A stretch of 64,000 nucleotides of DNA from Acanthochromis polyacanthus (GCF_021347895.1 NC_067118.1:13643015-13707014), one strand, 5' to 3'; counted from the stretch's first letter, positions 11,641-27,200 are shown. The notes: generated from the letters alone by a model not told the origin. Numbers and translations: made by a program.

Positions 11641-13362
11641 TTCTTATTGTTTTTCTTTTGTCACAGACACAGCTGTGACAGTAAATCCAAATGTTTGCTT
11701 TCCACAACAGATGCTGACCACACCTCTTTCATCTATTATTTACATGTCAAATGAACCCTGCTGGATTTGTTGGAACCTTTCAAACAATGCGATATTTCAA
11801 CAAAATACATACCAAATAGATTTAACCAAGAGTCCAAAATATAACCATGTAAAGCACCTGCAGAGTTGTGGACTATGATAGATGGTTGCAGACTGTGAAA
11901 AGATTAACATGGTGTAAAAATCTTTCAACCCATTAGATTCACCATAGCCACCATGAATGGGGATAGTAGAGTGGAAAAGATGTGGATCCAATTTATTCTG
12001 GAGCAGTGTGGGATGGCAGGATTTGCTGGACCAGAGAGAACACGTGTCCATCATACACTAACATACTATGTAAAAATAAATATAATGGAAGAGGTCAGAT
12101 GTCTGAACAAATATGATATTTCAGCATTACTTTTCCCCTTACTGTCCAGTGTTCATCTTTTGAATGAACAAAAGGAGGTGCCTTAGCTGAATCATTTGTT
12201 TATGAACTTGTCTTTGCAGTTCTTGCTCTGAACCTTGAGGGCCCAAAGGAAATATTTACAATGTTCTCTGCTACTGAATGCTCACTTTTACAATCGTGTT
12301 ACATAACAACTTGAATGTGCTCATCACACCCACACCCAGAATCTCATAAAGGTGGCCTCTCTCTGGCATTTCTCAGCTGATTTCACAATACCCCTCACTG
12401 AGTGAGCCATTACAGAACATACCATACCCTAATTTCAAATTGCAGCCCAAACAACTTAGTTTCCTTTACAAGAGTACAATCGCCGTTCTTTCAGACACTG
12501 CTGTCTTCATTTATTATATGCACTGCTTTGGAGGATGAAGATAAAATGGAAACCACATGCAGCGAGAAAGCATTCAACCTGCTCGGAGGCATCAACACTT
12601 TTATTAGAGTACATAACAGCATTCTTGCATACACAGTGAGGACAACACCCTGAAAGTGCCTCAGCTTGTAGAAAAATGGTTCATGCTGTCAATCAGAATC
12701 AAAAAAGGATTCCTGAAGTACCGTGTGGAGCGGGGCTTACAGTGCTCTGGTCTGGTATAGACAGAGGCGGCACATTGCTGGCACGCAGCAAGAGGACAAA
12801 ATGTTCTCAACAAAAGCCTCCATAAGCCCTCAACCAAGAGCAGCACTATCACTGTCCAGCAAGGGAACTTTTGCACACAACAGCTGCAATATGTGCACCA
12901 TGCAGGCATCAGATACATTAAAACATTGTTTCTTTTTCCTCTTCAAACTGAAATCACTATTATTACATTGTCAAGCCCTCAAGTCCAATTATTTAAGTAC
13001 CCATGTGAATATTTGTAAGTAGTGCATTACTATGTGTACCTATTTCATCTAAACTGAGAAATTGTGAATCTTTTTCTAAATTTATTTCACTAATTACAGC
13101 CCTGTAAAATCAACAAGTTATGATTATATTTGGCTCAAACATGTCCAGTAGCTTCTGGGTACAGAAATGTTTGTCAGACTTAACAAGTAAACTAACAGGG
13201 TAATTGCACTTTCAACATTTAAGGATAAGAAAAACAGTCAGTGCATTAGTAAATTATGTAAATAGTTACATATAATCATCCCCATTCCTACTGGAGCAGA
13301 TCCCCTAAATTCAGAAACAACACAATGTCCACATATTGTCTAATCAGATCGTTCTTAGATAA

Positions 13363-13895
13363 CTCTTAAGCTTCAGTCAATTCCAGCCGTTTTCAGTACA
13401 AAAAATCACTAATATTCTATTTTTAAATAAAAAAAATTACGAAAAATACAGGGAATATTGGACGGGCATCGCGAGGTGCATTTCCTTGAAAATGACGGAT
13501 TCGGGGATTTTATACCGACTTCAGGACATGTTTTGGATAAAATAGCTTACTGGCTTGTGTCATCTGGATGTAAAAGGTTGGATTATGGCCATTTTTTGTG
13601 GAATCTTTTTTTTTGTGTGTAATAATAAACCCGGAAATGTGAGTCGCGCTGTGTGCGTTGAAGCCGTGTATAGAGAACGGATGGATGAATATTCGTTTTT
13701 GTCGGACAAATGTGTTTTTCTCACCCGCTGTGGTAATCGCATCTGAAAGTGGTTTATACCGGCGGATTCATGAGAATCTAAGCTTTCCATCGGCGTATAG
13801 TGTTTGTATAATCGTGTTTGCAGCCGTCGGACATTCTTGAAATTCCTATGCAAATTAGTAGGTGTACCGCCGGCGGTACACTGAAGCTTAAGGGG
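13363..13895. mobile_element. piggyBac-like MITE, copy 2 (opposite orientation)
   Basis: The sequence is the reverse complement of the copy at 5815-6349 with few differences. The right flank has TTAA (13896-13899); the left has the decayed ATAA (13359-13362). The subterminal 20-nt palindrome GTGTACCGCCGGCGGTACAC (13862-13881) is perfect in this copy. Confidence 0.85.
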
Positions 13896-15169
13896 TTAAA
13901 ACTCACAGGTTTTCTTAGAACAGTCACTCTACTATCGTCAGTTGTCCCTTCACATAACCAGCTCCTGACACAAATGAACATATGTAGCAGATAGAAATGC
14001 CGCCCCTCTCTGCTTACAGCCACTAATCGTTCTCTCCAACAGATGACAGTTCTTCCCACTGAAACAGTACTGGTCTGTGGGGCTGTTGCATAACATTCTA
14101 TCCCATCATGTTATGAGAGAATGAGGCCAATCCGTGGCAGCGGGACAGTACGCAATAGCATCTCCACACTCCATCATTGGTTACCAGAGAATGGTTGAAA
14201 GGACTGAAGAGATAACTGTCAAACAAATGCCAGCTTTAGTTGGTCAGTGGAGAGTTCAAGTTCAAACAATAAGATGGTTAGTTCGGGTCACTGAGCATCC
14301 ACTCAGTGGTTATTTGATGTGGTACAAGGAGTTTCCACTCTAAATAGCAAACTGAGACAATCAAGATCCTACAGGGACTCCTGCACTGTCATATGGGAGC
14401 CCCCAAAAGGTTGAGGCAAGGATATGTATCTGACGAAGTTTGTGTTTCTTTACTATAACTTTTTTAATTCCTCTGAATCATGCATAACTTTTGAGCTGTA
14501 TTACAATACAGTATCATGTATTGTAGTGCAGTGCATGACTGTTCATGGTTAGTGCATCTTCTGCTATGGGTAATCGGGCACAGGCCTACATCATTCCTTT
14601 TAGAATGATAACTAGAGGAGCAGGTTCAACCATGGATTGAGACAACTGAAGACTAAACATATCCAGCCACAGCCTCACTATCACAGCCAGGCTGAGCACC
14701 TGTAGCTGTGCTCACAACCGGCACGTGCATATTGCCCGGGAACCACCATTAAAAACGTAGAATAAGAAATAAATGCATCCTGTTTGATGTAACATCATCT
14801 CTGCTCACCTGAGCATCTATAGATTGTTTACCTTAGCTGGCAGAGTAATATATCTGGACTGGGCCAACACACAAACTGTTCATATACATCAGAATGTAAA
14901 GCAGATAGCAAGTGAACATAAAGTAGTCCTTAAAAAAATCTTGCTGGGACAGTTTTGGGGCTCTGCACTGTTAATACTGCAGACGGATGTGCATGTTTGT
15001 TTTGGGGGAGGGGTGGGAGATATGTCTCTCTTTAGAAAGTAAGGATTGAAGTTGCATCTCAATATTTATCACAATAATTGTGACCAGTATTCGGGTAGAG
15101 TGGCTTGTCCACTAATAGCAAGGTTACCAAGACACTTTGAACCTGAAGTTGGTCCTGATGGCAGGCAAG

Positions 15170-15295
15170 TATCTGTCATCTAACACCACTGTGTGTGTTG
15201 GAATGTGTGAATGAGTAACTAATTGCAAAGCACTTTGGGTACCACTAAGGTGGAAAAGCGCAAAGTAAGTGCAGACCATTTATATTTATTGGCTG
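15170..15295 (+). repeat. Probable LINE-type 3' tail
   Basis: The string with GTGTGAATGAGTAACTAATT, GCAAAGCACTTTGGGTACC and AAAAGCGCAAAGTAAGTGC matches the general pattern of the common fish tail 'AAAGCGCTTTGGGT ... AAGCGCTATATAA'. I recognise the pattern but cannot assign the family with certainty. Confidence 0.4.
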
Positions 15296-15538
15296 CAATC
15301 ATGCAATCCCATTTGTGGGGAAAACCAGAAAAATCATATCAATCATAAGAAGAGAATAGTGGTCTCCGGTCAGTACTGCACTGTATAGGCGAACAAAGCT
15401 TATATTGTATCAAAAAGGGTGTTACAGGATAAAAAATGTGGCATAATGGAACTACTGGATAGTTTGGATCTCTTGTATACAATTTGTAGTGAAGGCTTTG
15501 GGTAGCTTCATACGTGAGCTATATTAAGCTACAAATTA

Positions 15539-16101
15539 GACCCCCAGGAATCTGCAGAGAAAAAGTGTTGATTCCGCGGAGAACAATTCTTGATTCCGCG
15601 GCTTGAAAGTTAATTTTTCGCGGGCATTACAAAAATCTAAAATAAAGGAATAACGAAGGAAGAATTCTCTTAAGAAAATTATTTGCAATACCTGTTAAGA
15701 AGACTGGGGGAACCTTTGATTTGTTCCGTGTTTCTTGTCCCAATTGAGCGCTGCACATTGTGTTCGTTCTATCTGTGTCTGAGTGTGTGCGCGTCTATCC
15801 AGGACCGACCCAGCCAGTTATATCCATGCGTTATCTGACTTTATAAGAAAGTCACTTCACTTAAATGTTCTGCAATAATTTAGTTAACAAGTGTTGCAAG
15901 TTTTAAGTTACTTGCTGTTGTTTGGACGGAATTTTCACCGTTAATTGGTTACATGTGAGTGTGCTTCTCCATGAAAACTACATGTAAAATGTAATGTTCT
16001 GCACCTCGCCCTATATTCCGTGGACAGTTCTGATTTCCGCAGACAACTTTGAAATCTGCGGGAAATTTCGCGATCGCAGAATTGCAGATTCCTTGAGGGA
16101 C
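15539..16101. mobile_element. TIR-flanked MITE with TA target
   Basis: The ends GACCCCCAGGAATCTGCA and the complement of GTCCCTCAAGGAATCTGCA form inverted repeats, each bordered by TA. The interior is rich in TTCCGCGG and GCGGG motifs and encodes no protein. The superfamily is not assigned. Confidence 0.6.
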
Positions 16102-17986
16102 TAACAAATGGGGCTCATTTATGAGCAAATTCAATGAGAAAACATGCTACTAAACAAATAAGCATACAGTAGGAACTTGTCAAAACTGGCTTGTCAGGAT
16201 ATTCACTGCTGGAGAAAGGTCAGTGTCCTGTCAGTGAAAGGGACACACGTTCTCTGGAGGAGTTGACTTATGCAACATTCTGTTTTGTTTTAATGACGAG
16301 AGATAGAACTGTTAGGTGTGAATATGTACCATCTCTCTCCCTCCCTCCCTGAGGCCCAGGTTGTACCCCGTTTTGTTTGCAGTTTATTGTCGTTTCATCT
16401 TGCAAGAATGTGCTCGCGCCAGTAAGGTTGCGGAACGTGTACGTCGCTATGTCATCATTACGCAAGGAGCCAAGCATGTGCTGAATGATTGAAATTAACT
16501 AAAGTGAAATTAACTGTATACATGAATAGAACGTACACAGGAATTGGTTTCTTCGCAATTAATATCGGAATAAACCAGGCAGTTTATTCGGAATTAAGTT
16601 TATTCTGAATTAATTCGGAATTAAGTGTTTACAAGGAGATTTTAAAGTGGAATTAACTTTAATTCTGAATTAAAAAGGAATTAAAGGTCTCATGTGTTGT
16701 GGGAAGCTTTGGCAGACATCAGGAGTAGCAATCAAGCTTAGGAACTCCTTAGAGTGAACCTGACTGATCCAACATGTCTGATGCCTTGACAGTTACTTGT
16801 GGTTCCCACTGACCAATAAATCACCAGATTACTTGAAGAGATACAATTAATTAGATACTTTCTCAATAGCTGTCTTACAATTACAGGTATAGATTAGAAC
16901 ACTTCACATTTTTGGCTACTGCTCCCTTAATTTATGAGGCTGCACAAATCTTTCTATATATATATGAGGAAGCAATAGCTCAACAGTAAAAAATTATAAC
17001 CTAAACTGTTGTAATGCCCCTCAGAGTTTACAGACTTACTTCATGCCTCAGTTCTGACCTACCACATTTACTTTAATTGTCATGGTTTCCCTTTTCAATG
17101 TAAGACTACTGTCAATGGTTCAGTTGGGCTAAATGATCAGTTTTGCCTCATGGTGTGGTTTAAATAATCTGGAAAAACTGACCACTTGTGGCGCTTGCTG
17201 TAGTGACCTGACATTTCCCACATTTCAACACTTACCTTTGGGGTATTAATTTTATCATCACTAACGTAATATGTGATCAGCATTACAAAATAAGAACTAG
17301 AATTATCCTTTAAGAATTACCCTGAATAAAAGCAAAACATTTTTAAATATGAGGGAATAGATTTTTTTGGATATTTCCCATTGAATTACTTCCAGTTTGA
17401 CAGCCAGACACCACTGAGGAGGTTATATTGAAACAGAAATGTGTTGCATAGCTTTATTCCTGAGATCTCCAACCTGACTTTTACTAATATTAACCTAGCT
17501 GGAAGTGACAAAAATGCCCTCTCTCTTCATTATAAGCGTGAAAGCACCTTTCTGATCCGAAATAAAACAGATAAAGAAAAGGCAACAACCAGCAACTTCA
17601 TACCACAGTAGCTGGTAAATGAAGTATGTTCCAGACAGTGACCAGACCAGAAAGGTTAATGGTGTCATCTACAAGGAAGATTATCTGTTTTCAGCTCTGG
17701 GTTACCCACGGCCAATGTTCTATTTAAGTAAATAGTAGTTTGTCCTATTCCAGAGATGAGCCAGCAGGGTTTAATTCCCACTAATTACTAAAGAAGTTAA
17801 TTTCACTGACTGCTCATCCTCTATGGCTAAAGGTGGACAATACCATGGAAACAGGCTCTTTCGGGGCTTGGCTTGGATAAAACTGTAAAGGTTCTTCCAT
17901 TGCACGAGACTAACCTAAAAAGAATATTTGTACAGCTAGGAAGGCAGTAAGCAACACTATGAAGTTATCAAGAAAATTAAGCTTAC

Positions 17987-18059
17987 CTGGGAAGGAAAGA
18001 GGTCCCTTCTTGGACTGGCTAGGGTTAGAGAGGAGAGATTATGGAGAAGGTGGAGGATA
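17987..18059 (-). other. stk35: stk35 proximal 3' UTR ending in a splice donor
   Basis: Seventy-three nucleotides after the stop codon the minus strand reads CAG/GTAAGC, a near-ideal donor. The exon would end at 17987. Whether it is used needs RNA evidence. Confidence 0.55.
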
Positions 18060-21086
<3,027 letters not shown>

Positions 21087-21239
21087 TTATCATTCATTAC
21101 TTTAACTCTGAACTAATAAAGTTTGACGTCCTTACGTCTGAGTGGCGGTTTTTCGGAAAGATTTAGCGCCAGTCTGTCGACAGTCTGAAGCTTTTTCCTG
21201 TTAATAAAGTGAAGGACGGGACTCGGTGCCTTCCAGCTG

Positions 21240-21335
21240 TACCGCCTAACTGGGCTGCATAAACAAAATGTTCCAGATCTCGGAGAGAACAGAAGGCGTG
21301 GCTTACTGAGCTTCTCCGCTCTGATTGGCAGAGAG
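21240..21335 (-). promoter_or_regulatory. stk35 promoter region with CCAAT box
   Basis: On the minus strand TGCCAATCAGAG (ATTGG at 21324-21328 on the plus strand) is a good CCAAT/NF-Y box about 250 bp upstream of the start codon. A CRE half-site TGACGTCC lies downstream near 21123-21130, in the predicted 5' UTR. No TATA box is evident. The transcription start is probably between about 21180 and 21280. Confidence 0.5.
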
Positions 21336-22323
21336 AGGCAACAGCCTGCAGAGATGTCACTATGTGCACAACACATACAAAACGCAACGTTTGTTTTCAT
21401 TTTGAAATGTGACGCTAGTTTGATGAGATTCTCTTATTACTGTAACTTCATTGCTGAAATACTGCACCGACTTAACAGAGACGGCCAGTGCTGATGCTTT
21501 CATCAGTGTTGTACCATTCTGCAACAGCGTGGACTGACACGAGATATCCGGTCGCACGTGTTCACAAGCATGCACAGACCTCGTCTGACAGCATGAACAC
21601 AAGCAGCCACAATGTTAGAAAGGCTGGATTGACTATGAATAGGAGATCCTGACAGTAAAAAATAAAGTTATCTGAAATTCTTATTTCCATTTAACATTTT
21701 GTTTCTGTGCTTAGTGATTTGGTAACTGTTTGTAAATTGTATTTTGATTTTCACAGTGTTGCATTTTTTTTTTAAATTTAATTATATTGTTTAAAGATGT
21801 TTCACTTAAAATAAAGATAAATCTAATATAAAAGCAGCGAACCTTGTCCTGGACGGACGGACAAGGTACGTTTTATCCGTTTGATTCCTGGCTGTAAAAG
21901 ACACAAGCAGAAACAAAAAATCAAGCCGTTTTTTCGTTTTTTCGTTTTGAGCAAAAAACAAAAAAACAGGAAACGGTTCGTTTTTTCGTTTTTTCGTTTT
22001 GAACAAAAAAACAAAAACAACAGAAAACGGTTCGTTTTTTCGTTTTCACCCCCAAAATGAAAATACGACTCCAGTGCACAATAAAGCTCCTGCCCATCAC
22101 AATAAAGCTCTTGCGCTGGCATTCATAGACAGACTGACTTTCATTGTATTGCCTGCCCCCACTGCATTTCCCCTAACTCTAAATCAAAGCAAGTCGTGTA
22201 CACAGTAATGACAGTCATAACCAGTGGTGTAGTCTAGTTTTTCTAGTGGGTATACTCCAACCTCATAAACCAAAGCCAGGTCAGGTTCTCATATATGTGC
22301 GCGTGCACTCACATGTCCATGCG

Positions 22324-22340
22324 CACGCGCACACAAACAC

Positions 22341-22416
<76 letters not shown>

Positions 22417-22426
22417 GCACACACAC

Positions 22427-22461
<35 letters not shown>

Positions 22462-22463
22462 TC
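22324..22463. repeat. (CA)n microsatellite with (AGC)n
   Basis: A long run of CA dinucleotides with rare interruptions is followed by CAG triplets at about 22440-22461. Mirror-image (TG)n tracts occur at 24752-24830 and 38867-38960 in the related arms and differ in length. Confidence 0.97.
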
Positions 22464-22973
22464 CTTTATTTCAAACTACCAATTAGATACTTATAGACAT
22501 TATAGCGTCAGCAGCTCCTCCTCCTGCCATCAGGTAGACCTGATGTTTCCTCATCATCAGGTAGAGCTGATGTTTCCTCTTCATCAGGTAGAGCTGATGT
22601 TTCCACTTCATCAGGCTCCCTTTCCTAAACTTTAACCTTATCTCCAGCTGTAGTGTTCCCTAAAGTGGCAGTATTCACAGGACAAGCACCAGGCTTATTA
22701 AAACACTGAAATGGTTTCATTTAGCTTTGCTTTCTTTTTCTTATTTTTTCTCCACTGACTGGCAAATTCAGTACGGTTCAAAAACATTTTGACATTTATT
22801 AATAAATAACTTATATGTAACTGTATATCTTAGAATAAAGTGCAGAACTTAAAAAAGCATGACTGAACAACCTGAATCACCTTCTATACATCTTTTACAA
22901 TACCTAAATCTCATAAATGTAAACATTTGAACACTTTTACATTTTTGTCTGTCTCATATCACTCCTCTAATAT

Positions 22974-23115
22974 CTCTGCGGATTAATGGGAGAGCGAAGC
23001 TGCTGCTTGTTTGAGCCGTTCTCAAAACATATTTTGATTATGTTCATAGTTGAGAAAGCTGCCTTACAGCTGTTTGCTGAGCCAAACATGGTCAGCATGT
23101 GACCAAAGTCTGTCC
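22974..23115 (-). pseudogene. hAT-like transposase C-terminal fossil
   Basis: The minus strand reads MLTMFGSANSCKAAFSTMN followed by IIKICFENGSNKQQLRSP and a stop. This resembles the hAT dimerisation region (pattern FGS.Y.CE..FS.M..IK) found in ZBED-like transposases. Only the tail survives. The same piece occurs at 23912-24055 and 38049-38190 on the plus strand. Confidence 0.55.
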
Positions 23116-23911
23116 TCTAGAGATGTATAAGGCACAAAAGATACGGTCCGAATTTCCATATAACCACTTAAAAATATATGCAGAGTTTTGTTCATTTATT
23201 TTTTGTGCAAAAAAGTTTGGTTGAAATAATAAACAAAAAGCAAGAATACCTGTTTTTGTAACAGAGCAAATGTACAAATGAGTCAATTATAAGGCTTCTC
23301 ATAAAAACACTGAATAAAAAAGAGTTTGTCAAAACACAAATGATTCATATTTGCCAGGTTAGGCAAAAACATGAGGCTACAAAGAATAATAAATTAGGAG
23401 CCATTTGGGAGCCAAAAGAACCGGCTTTTCTTTGGAAGCAGTGCCAAAAGCTCTCTGAAAAGAGCTGAACTTCCATCACTACTGTCCTCTCTGTCCCTCA
23501 TCTCTCAGCTGCTTTTTGAAGGCAGAGCTGCGATGCGATTCAGCGACGTCATTGGCTGAGTAGCGTCACGTGGGATGTCTGAACTCGGACATAATTGGTC
23601 TGTGCGTTTCTGAGCCGATAGACCAATGATAAACACTGGAAAGCTGCACCGGTAAAATAGAAGCGACCTGTCAAATTTACACCCGTATAGACGGCGTCTG
23701 GGTCCGGATCCGGACCGCGGGGCGCCTTTAGTGAGCCCTGTTCTCAGCCAGACACCTTCCCCTGTCCCATACAGCTTCACCGCTTCCTGACACAGAGAAA
23801 AATGAACGTTATGTCAAAAAAACATACTAATACATGTGTTTGCGCATTTTTAAGTGGTTATATGGAAATTCGGACCGTATCTTTTGTGCCTTATACATCT
23901 CTAGAGGACAG

Positions 23912-24055
23912 ACTTTGGTCACATGCTGACCATGTTTGGCTCAGCAAACAGCTGTAAGGCAGCTTTCTCAACTATGAACATAATCAAAATATGTTTTGAG
24001 AACGGCTCAAACAAGCAGCAGCTTCGCTCTCCCATTAATCCGCAGAGATATTAGA
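23912..24055 (+). pseudogene. hAT-like transposase C-terminal fossil (mirror copy)
   Basis: This is the right-arm mirror of the fossil at 22974-23115, with the same FGSANSCKAAFSTMN reading. Downstream at 24597-24680 lies a 27-bp minisatellite (three units encoding a DEEETS-like acidic repeat) that is also mirrored at 22535-22615. Confidence 0.55.
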
Positions 24056-24751
24056 GGAGTGATATGAGACAGACAAAAATATAAAAGTGTTCAAATGTTT
24101 ACATTTATGAGATTTAGGTATTGTAAAAGATGTATAGAAGTTGATTCAGGTTGTTCAGTCATGCTTTTTTAAGTTCTGCACTTTATTCTAAGATATACAG
24201 TTACATATAAGTTATTTATTAATAAATGTCAAAATGTTTTTGAACCGTACTGAATTTATTTGACGGTCAGTTTTTGATTACAGGCAGACTCTAATAAAAC
24301 TACCAGGTTACATCAGCATATATCACAGTAACTCAAGTTAGACATTATGATGTTCTGGACCTTTGCTGACTGGACCTCTCTGAATTTTAGCTGAGTACCC
24401 CTGGCTTAGAAGAAGAGGGACATGAGTCTACAACTTCTAATGACCCAACATCAGTCAGTGGAGAAAAAATAAGAAAAAGAAAGCAAAGCTAAATGAAACC
24501 ATTTCAGTGTTTTAATAAGCCTGGTGCTTGTCCTGTGAATACTGCCACTTTAGGGAACACTACAGCTGGAGATAAGGTTAAAGTTTAGGAAAGGGAGCCT
24601 GATGAAGAGGAAACATCAGCTCTACCTGATGAAGAGGAAACATCAGGTCTACCTGATGAAGAGGAAACATCAGGTCTACCTGATGGCAGGAGGAGGAGCT
24701 GCTGACGCTATAATGTCTATAAGTATCTAATTGGTAGTTTGAAATAAAGGA

Positions 24752-24783
<32 letters not shown>

Positions 24784-25619
24784 GTGTGCGTGTGTGCGTG
24801 CGTGCGTGCGTGCGTGCGCGCGCGCATGGACATGTGAGTGCACGCGCACATATATGAGAACCTGACCTGGCTTTGGTTTATGAGGTTGGAGTATACCCAC
24901 TAGAAAAAACTCGACTACACCACTGGTTATGACTGTCATTACTGTGTACACGACTTGCTTTGATTTAGAGTTAGGGGAAATGCAGTGGGGGCAGGCAATA
25001 CAATGAAAGTCAGTCTGTCTATGAATGCCAGCGCAAGAGCTTTATTGTGATGGGCAGGAGCTTTATTGTGCACCGGCAGGCTCCGAAGCCCCGCCCACCA
25101 ATGAAACGGAATATGGAGTCGTATTTTCATTTTGGGGCTGAAAACGAAAAAACGAACCGTTTCCTGTTGTTTTTGTTTTTTGCTCAAAACCAAAAAAAAT
25201 GAAAAAACGGCTTGATTTTTTGTTTCTGCTTGTGTCTTTTATAGCCAGGAAACAAACGGATAAAACGTACCTTGTCCTGTCCTTGTCCGTACCTTGTCCC
25301 AAATGTGATTTGCTTTTGCTTTTTCATTTAGTCACAGAATGAGCAGTGTTGAAGAAGAAAATGAAATTGCATTTTGGAATATTGCTTTTTCATTTTAGTT
25401 TTGAGTCAAAAAGTGCAGCCATGACTTTGAAATGCAAAAGCATTTCTGCTAATGCTTTTGAATTTGAGTTTTGAGTCACATTCGCTTCCATACAAAACAA
25501 ATAAACGATCTGCAAACTAAGAAACGATTTCCAGAACATGAAACGATTTCCAAACCAAGAAACGATCTCCAAACTAAAAAACAATTTCAAAACCAAGAAA
25601 CGATCTTCGAATGAAAAAC

Positions 25620-25758
25620 GCTGCATTACCGGTCACTACGAACGGAGCAGGGGACGCTCTCGGCGTAACAGATGGGATGGAGAGAGAGACAGGACCGGGC
25701 AGCTGCCTGAACCAGTGTCTTTGCCTGAACGACTGTGCATAAAAATAAAACGGGAACG
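25620..25758 (+). other. Candidate 5' exon of a zinc-ribbon gene
   Basis: A GC-rich stretch ends in AACG/GTAATG, a plausible donor at 25758/25759, 218 bp upstream of the acceptor of the zinc-ribbon exon. A simple repeat of AAACGATTTCCAAACCAAG type precedes it (25505-25610). The exon call rests on splice signals only. Confidence 0.3.
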
Positions 25759-25976
25759 GTAATGTGACTTTCATTCGAGTATATTTATTATGATTATGTT
25801 TGTATCACTACATATAATGCTGCACATACGTGGCATTTATTTTATTGTATGTTACACCAGACGTTGCAAGGCAGCACATTTGCATTTGTAGATTAGCCTG
25901 AGAAATAAGCTAAATTTATTAGAGATTCTCTAATTACAGTCCTCCATACCTAAACCATGTCTTTTTTCTTTTGCAG

Positions 25977-26099
25977 ATGTACTGTCCATTCTGTGGATCT
26001 GTGCTTGGAGCTTCTGATGCCTTTTGCTGTGCATGTGGCAAAGACATAACTTTTTTAAAGCATGTCAAAGTGGAGACACCTGGGTCCGTGTATATTTTG
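25977..26099 (+). CDS. Candidate exon encoding a zinc ribbon
   Basis: A pyrimidine-rich acceptor (TTTTTTCTTTTGCAG) ends at 25976, directly before ATG. The frame reads MYCPFCGSVLGASDAFCC then ACGKDITFLKHV, with two Cys pairs (CPFC and CCAC) typical of small zinc-ribbon folds, which bind one zinc and often mediate protein or nucleic-acid contacts. The open frame ends in phase 0 at a GTAATT donor (26100). Direct splicing to the exon at 27671 keeps the frame and would give about 121 residues. The following intron sequence recurs, inverted, at 40760-40984, so this may be one member of a dispersed family. The family is not recognised. Confidence 0.45.
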
Positions 26100-26559
26100 G
26101 TAATTGGATTTTCCGTTCTAAAGCAGGTATTGAAAAACAAAAAACGAGTGGTTGTTTGATTTTCGTTTTCAAAGGCAAAAATTAAAATTGAAATACAAGG
26201 CGTTTTTCCTTTTCACGATCAAAAAGGGATATACGAATTTTAAAAAATGCTTTGATTTTCATTTTTTATTTACGATAACAAAAAATAAAACAAGTAAGAG
26301 ACAGAAACGAAAAAAGGTCCGGTTTTTCGTTTTCGGAGACCGGAAGTGGTCATCAGCAAGGGTGGAGCCAAACAGAGTACGGTGCATAGACTGTAAATAA
26401 ATGTTGTTTTTTTGTTAGTTTTCATGATCAAAATGAAAGATCAAGTGGCTGATCTTAAAATAAATCAATATCGATTTTTTTATTTATTAAGTTTTGCGAC
26501 GCAAGGGGGCGTGGTAACCTGATTGACAGTTTGTCTGGAATGACTAACAGTCTGGAGGA

Positions 26560-26726
26560 TGTAGCCGAGACTCTGCCCTCCTGGATTGGATTAATTCTGA
26601 TATGGTCACTGGTGGTTTATCGGTGAAGAAGCAGAACCTTTTCCACAGACACTTTTCCTGCCTGTTGGCTTGTTTTAACCATTTTGCTCCCTTCGGCTGA
26701 TTCTACCAGCAGACACTGAAAGTTCG
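26560..26726 (+). other. Possible non-coding exon with strong donor
   Basis: A single-copy-looking stretch ends in TTCG/GTAAGTAGG at 26726/26727, matching the vertebrate donor consensus. It contains no long frame. It could be an alternative first exon for the downstream exon at 27671 (or 27313-27358, flanked by AACAG and GTATCC). Confidence 0.3.
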
Positions 26727-26834
26727 GTAAGTAGGCTAAATGTTTATTTTCTTATCGGTACCGCTTTTAATGCACTTCATATGCAACTTTCGTGAGAGAA
26801 AGCAGGTCCGATTTGTGGCACTGACAGCGAGCAG

Positions 26835-27200
26835 AGACACTTTTTGTGGCACCGCGCCGGATGCCACGGTTAATGCCACTGCAGCAGTGACACTTTTTGT
26901 GGCACCGCGCCGGATGCCACGGTTAATGCCACTGCAGCAGTGACACTTTTTGTGGCACCGCTGCGGTGCCACGGTTAATGTCACTGTGCAGTGACACTTT
27001 TTGTGGCACCGCGCCGGATGCCACTGCCGCAGTGACACTTTTTGTGGCACCGCTGCGGTGCCACGGTTAATGCCACTGCCGCAGTGACACTTTTTGTGGC
27101 ACCGCGCCGGATGCCACGGTTAATGCCACTGCAGCAGTGACACTTTTTGTGGCACCGCCGGATGCCACGGTTAATGCCACTGCCGCAGTGACACTTTTTG
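26835..27200 (+). repeat. GC-rich minisatellite, about 54-bp unit
   Basis: About seven units share CACTTTTTGTGGCACCG, then GGATGCCACGGTTAATGCC, then ACTGCAGCAGTG. Several internal segments are self-complementary (GTGGCACCG with CGGTGCCAC), so single strands could fold. Confidence 0.93.

Larger units (their letters stand above)
3996..17986 (-). other. Predicted 3'-UTR intron of stk35, gene-poor
   Basis: This 14-kb stretch contains no credible host coding exon on either strand. It carries the rearranged Tc1 copy, two piggyBac-like MITEs, a LINE fossil and smaller elements listed separately. The parts 7450-8640, 8710-11080, 11690-13360, 13900-15160 and 16110-17980 are AT-rich single-copy-looking DNA where I see no feature. 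Within 16540-16690 there is a cluster of GGAATTAA and TTAATTC motifs that may be a decayed MITE. ORFs here are short and lack recognisable domains. Confidence 0.4.
21859..25277. repeat. Composite palindromic repeat, copy 1
   Basis: Both ends carry GGACAAGGTACGTTTTATCC in inverted orientation. The two arms (21859 to about 23175, and about 23850 to 25277) are near-perfect reverse complements around a unique centre. The left arm lacks a block of roughly 180 bp present in the right arm near 24260-24460. Inside each arm, at 22222 and 24925, is a hAT-like terminus CAGTGGTGTAGTCTA, whose outer flanks are themselves mirrored. The centre (23505-23780) contains a CpG-rich segment also found in opposite orientation at 35674-35940. 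No intact gene is present. Confidence 0.85.

Noticed and set aside
14134..14343. Possible small gene (69 codons)
   Set aside because: No motif, splice context or upstream promoter supports it; the frame is within chance length for this composition.
22246..22635. His/Thr-repeat frames over (CA)n tracts
   Set aside because: Microsatellite translation only.
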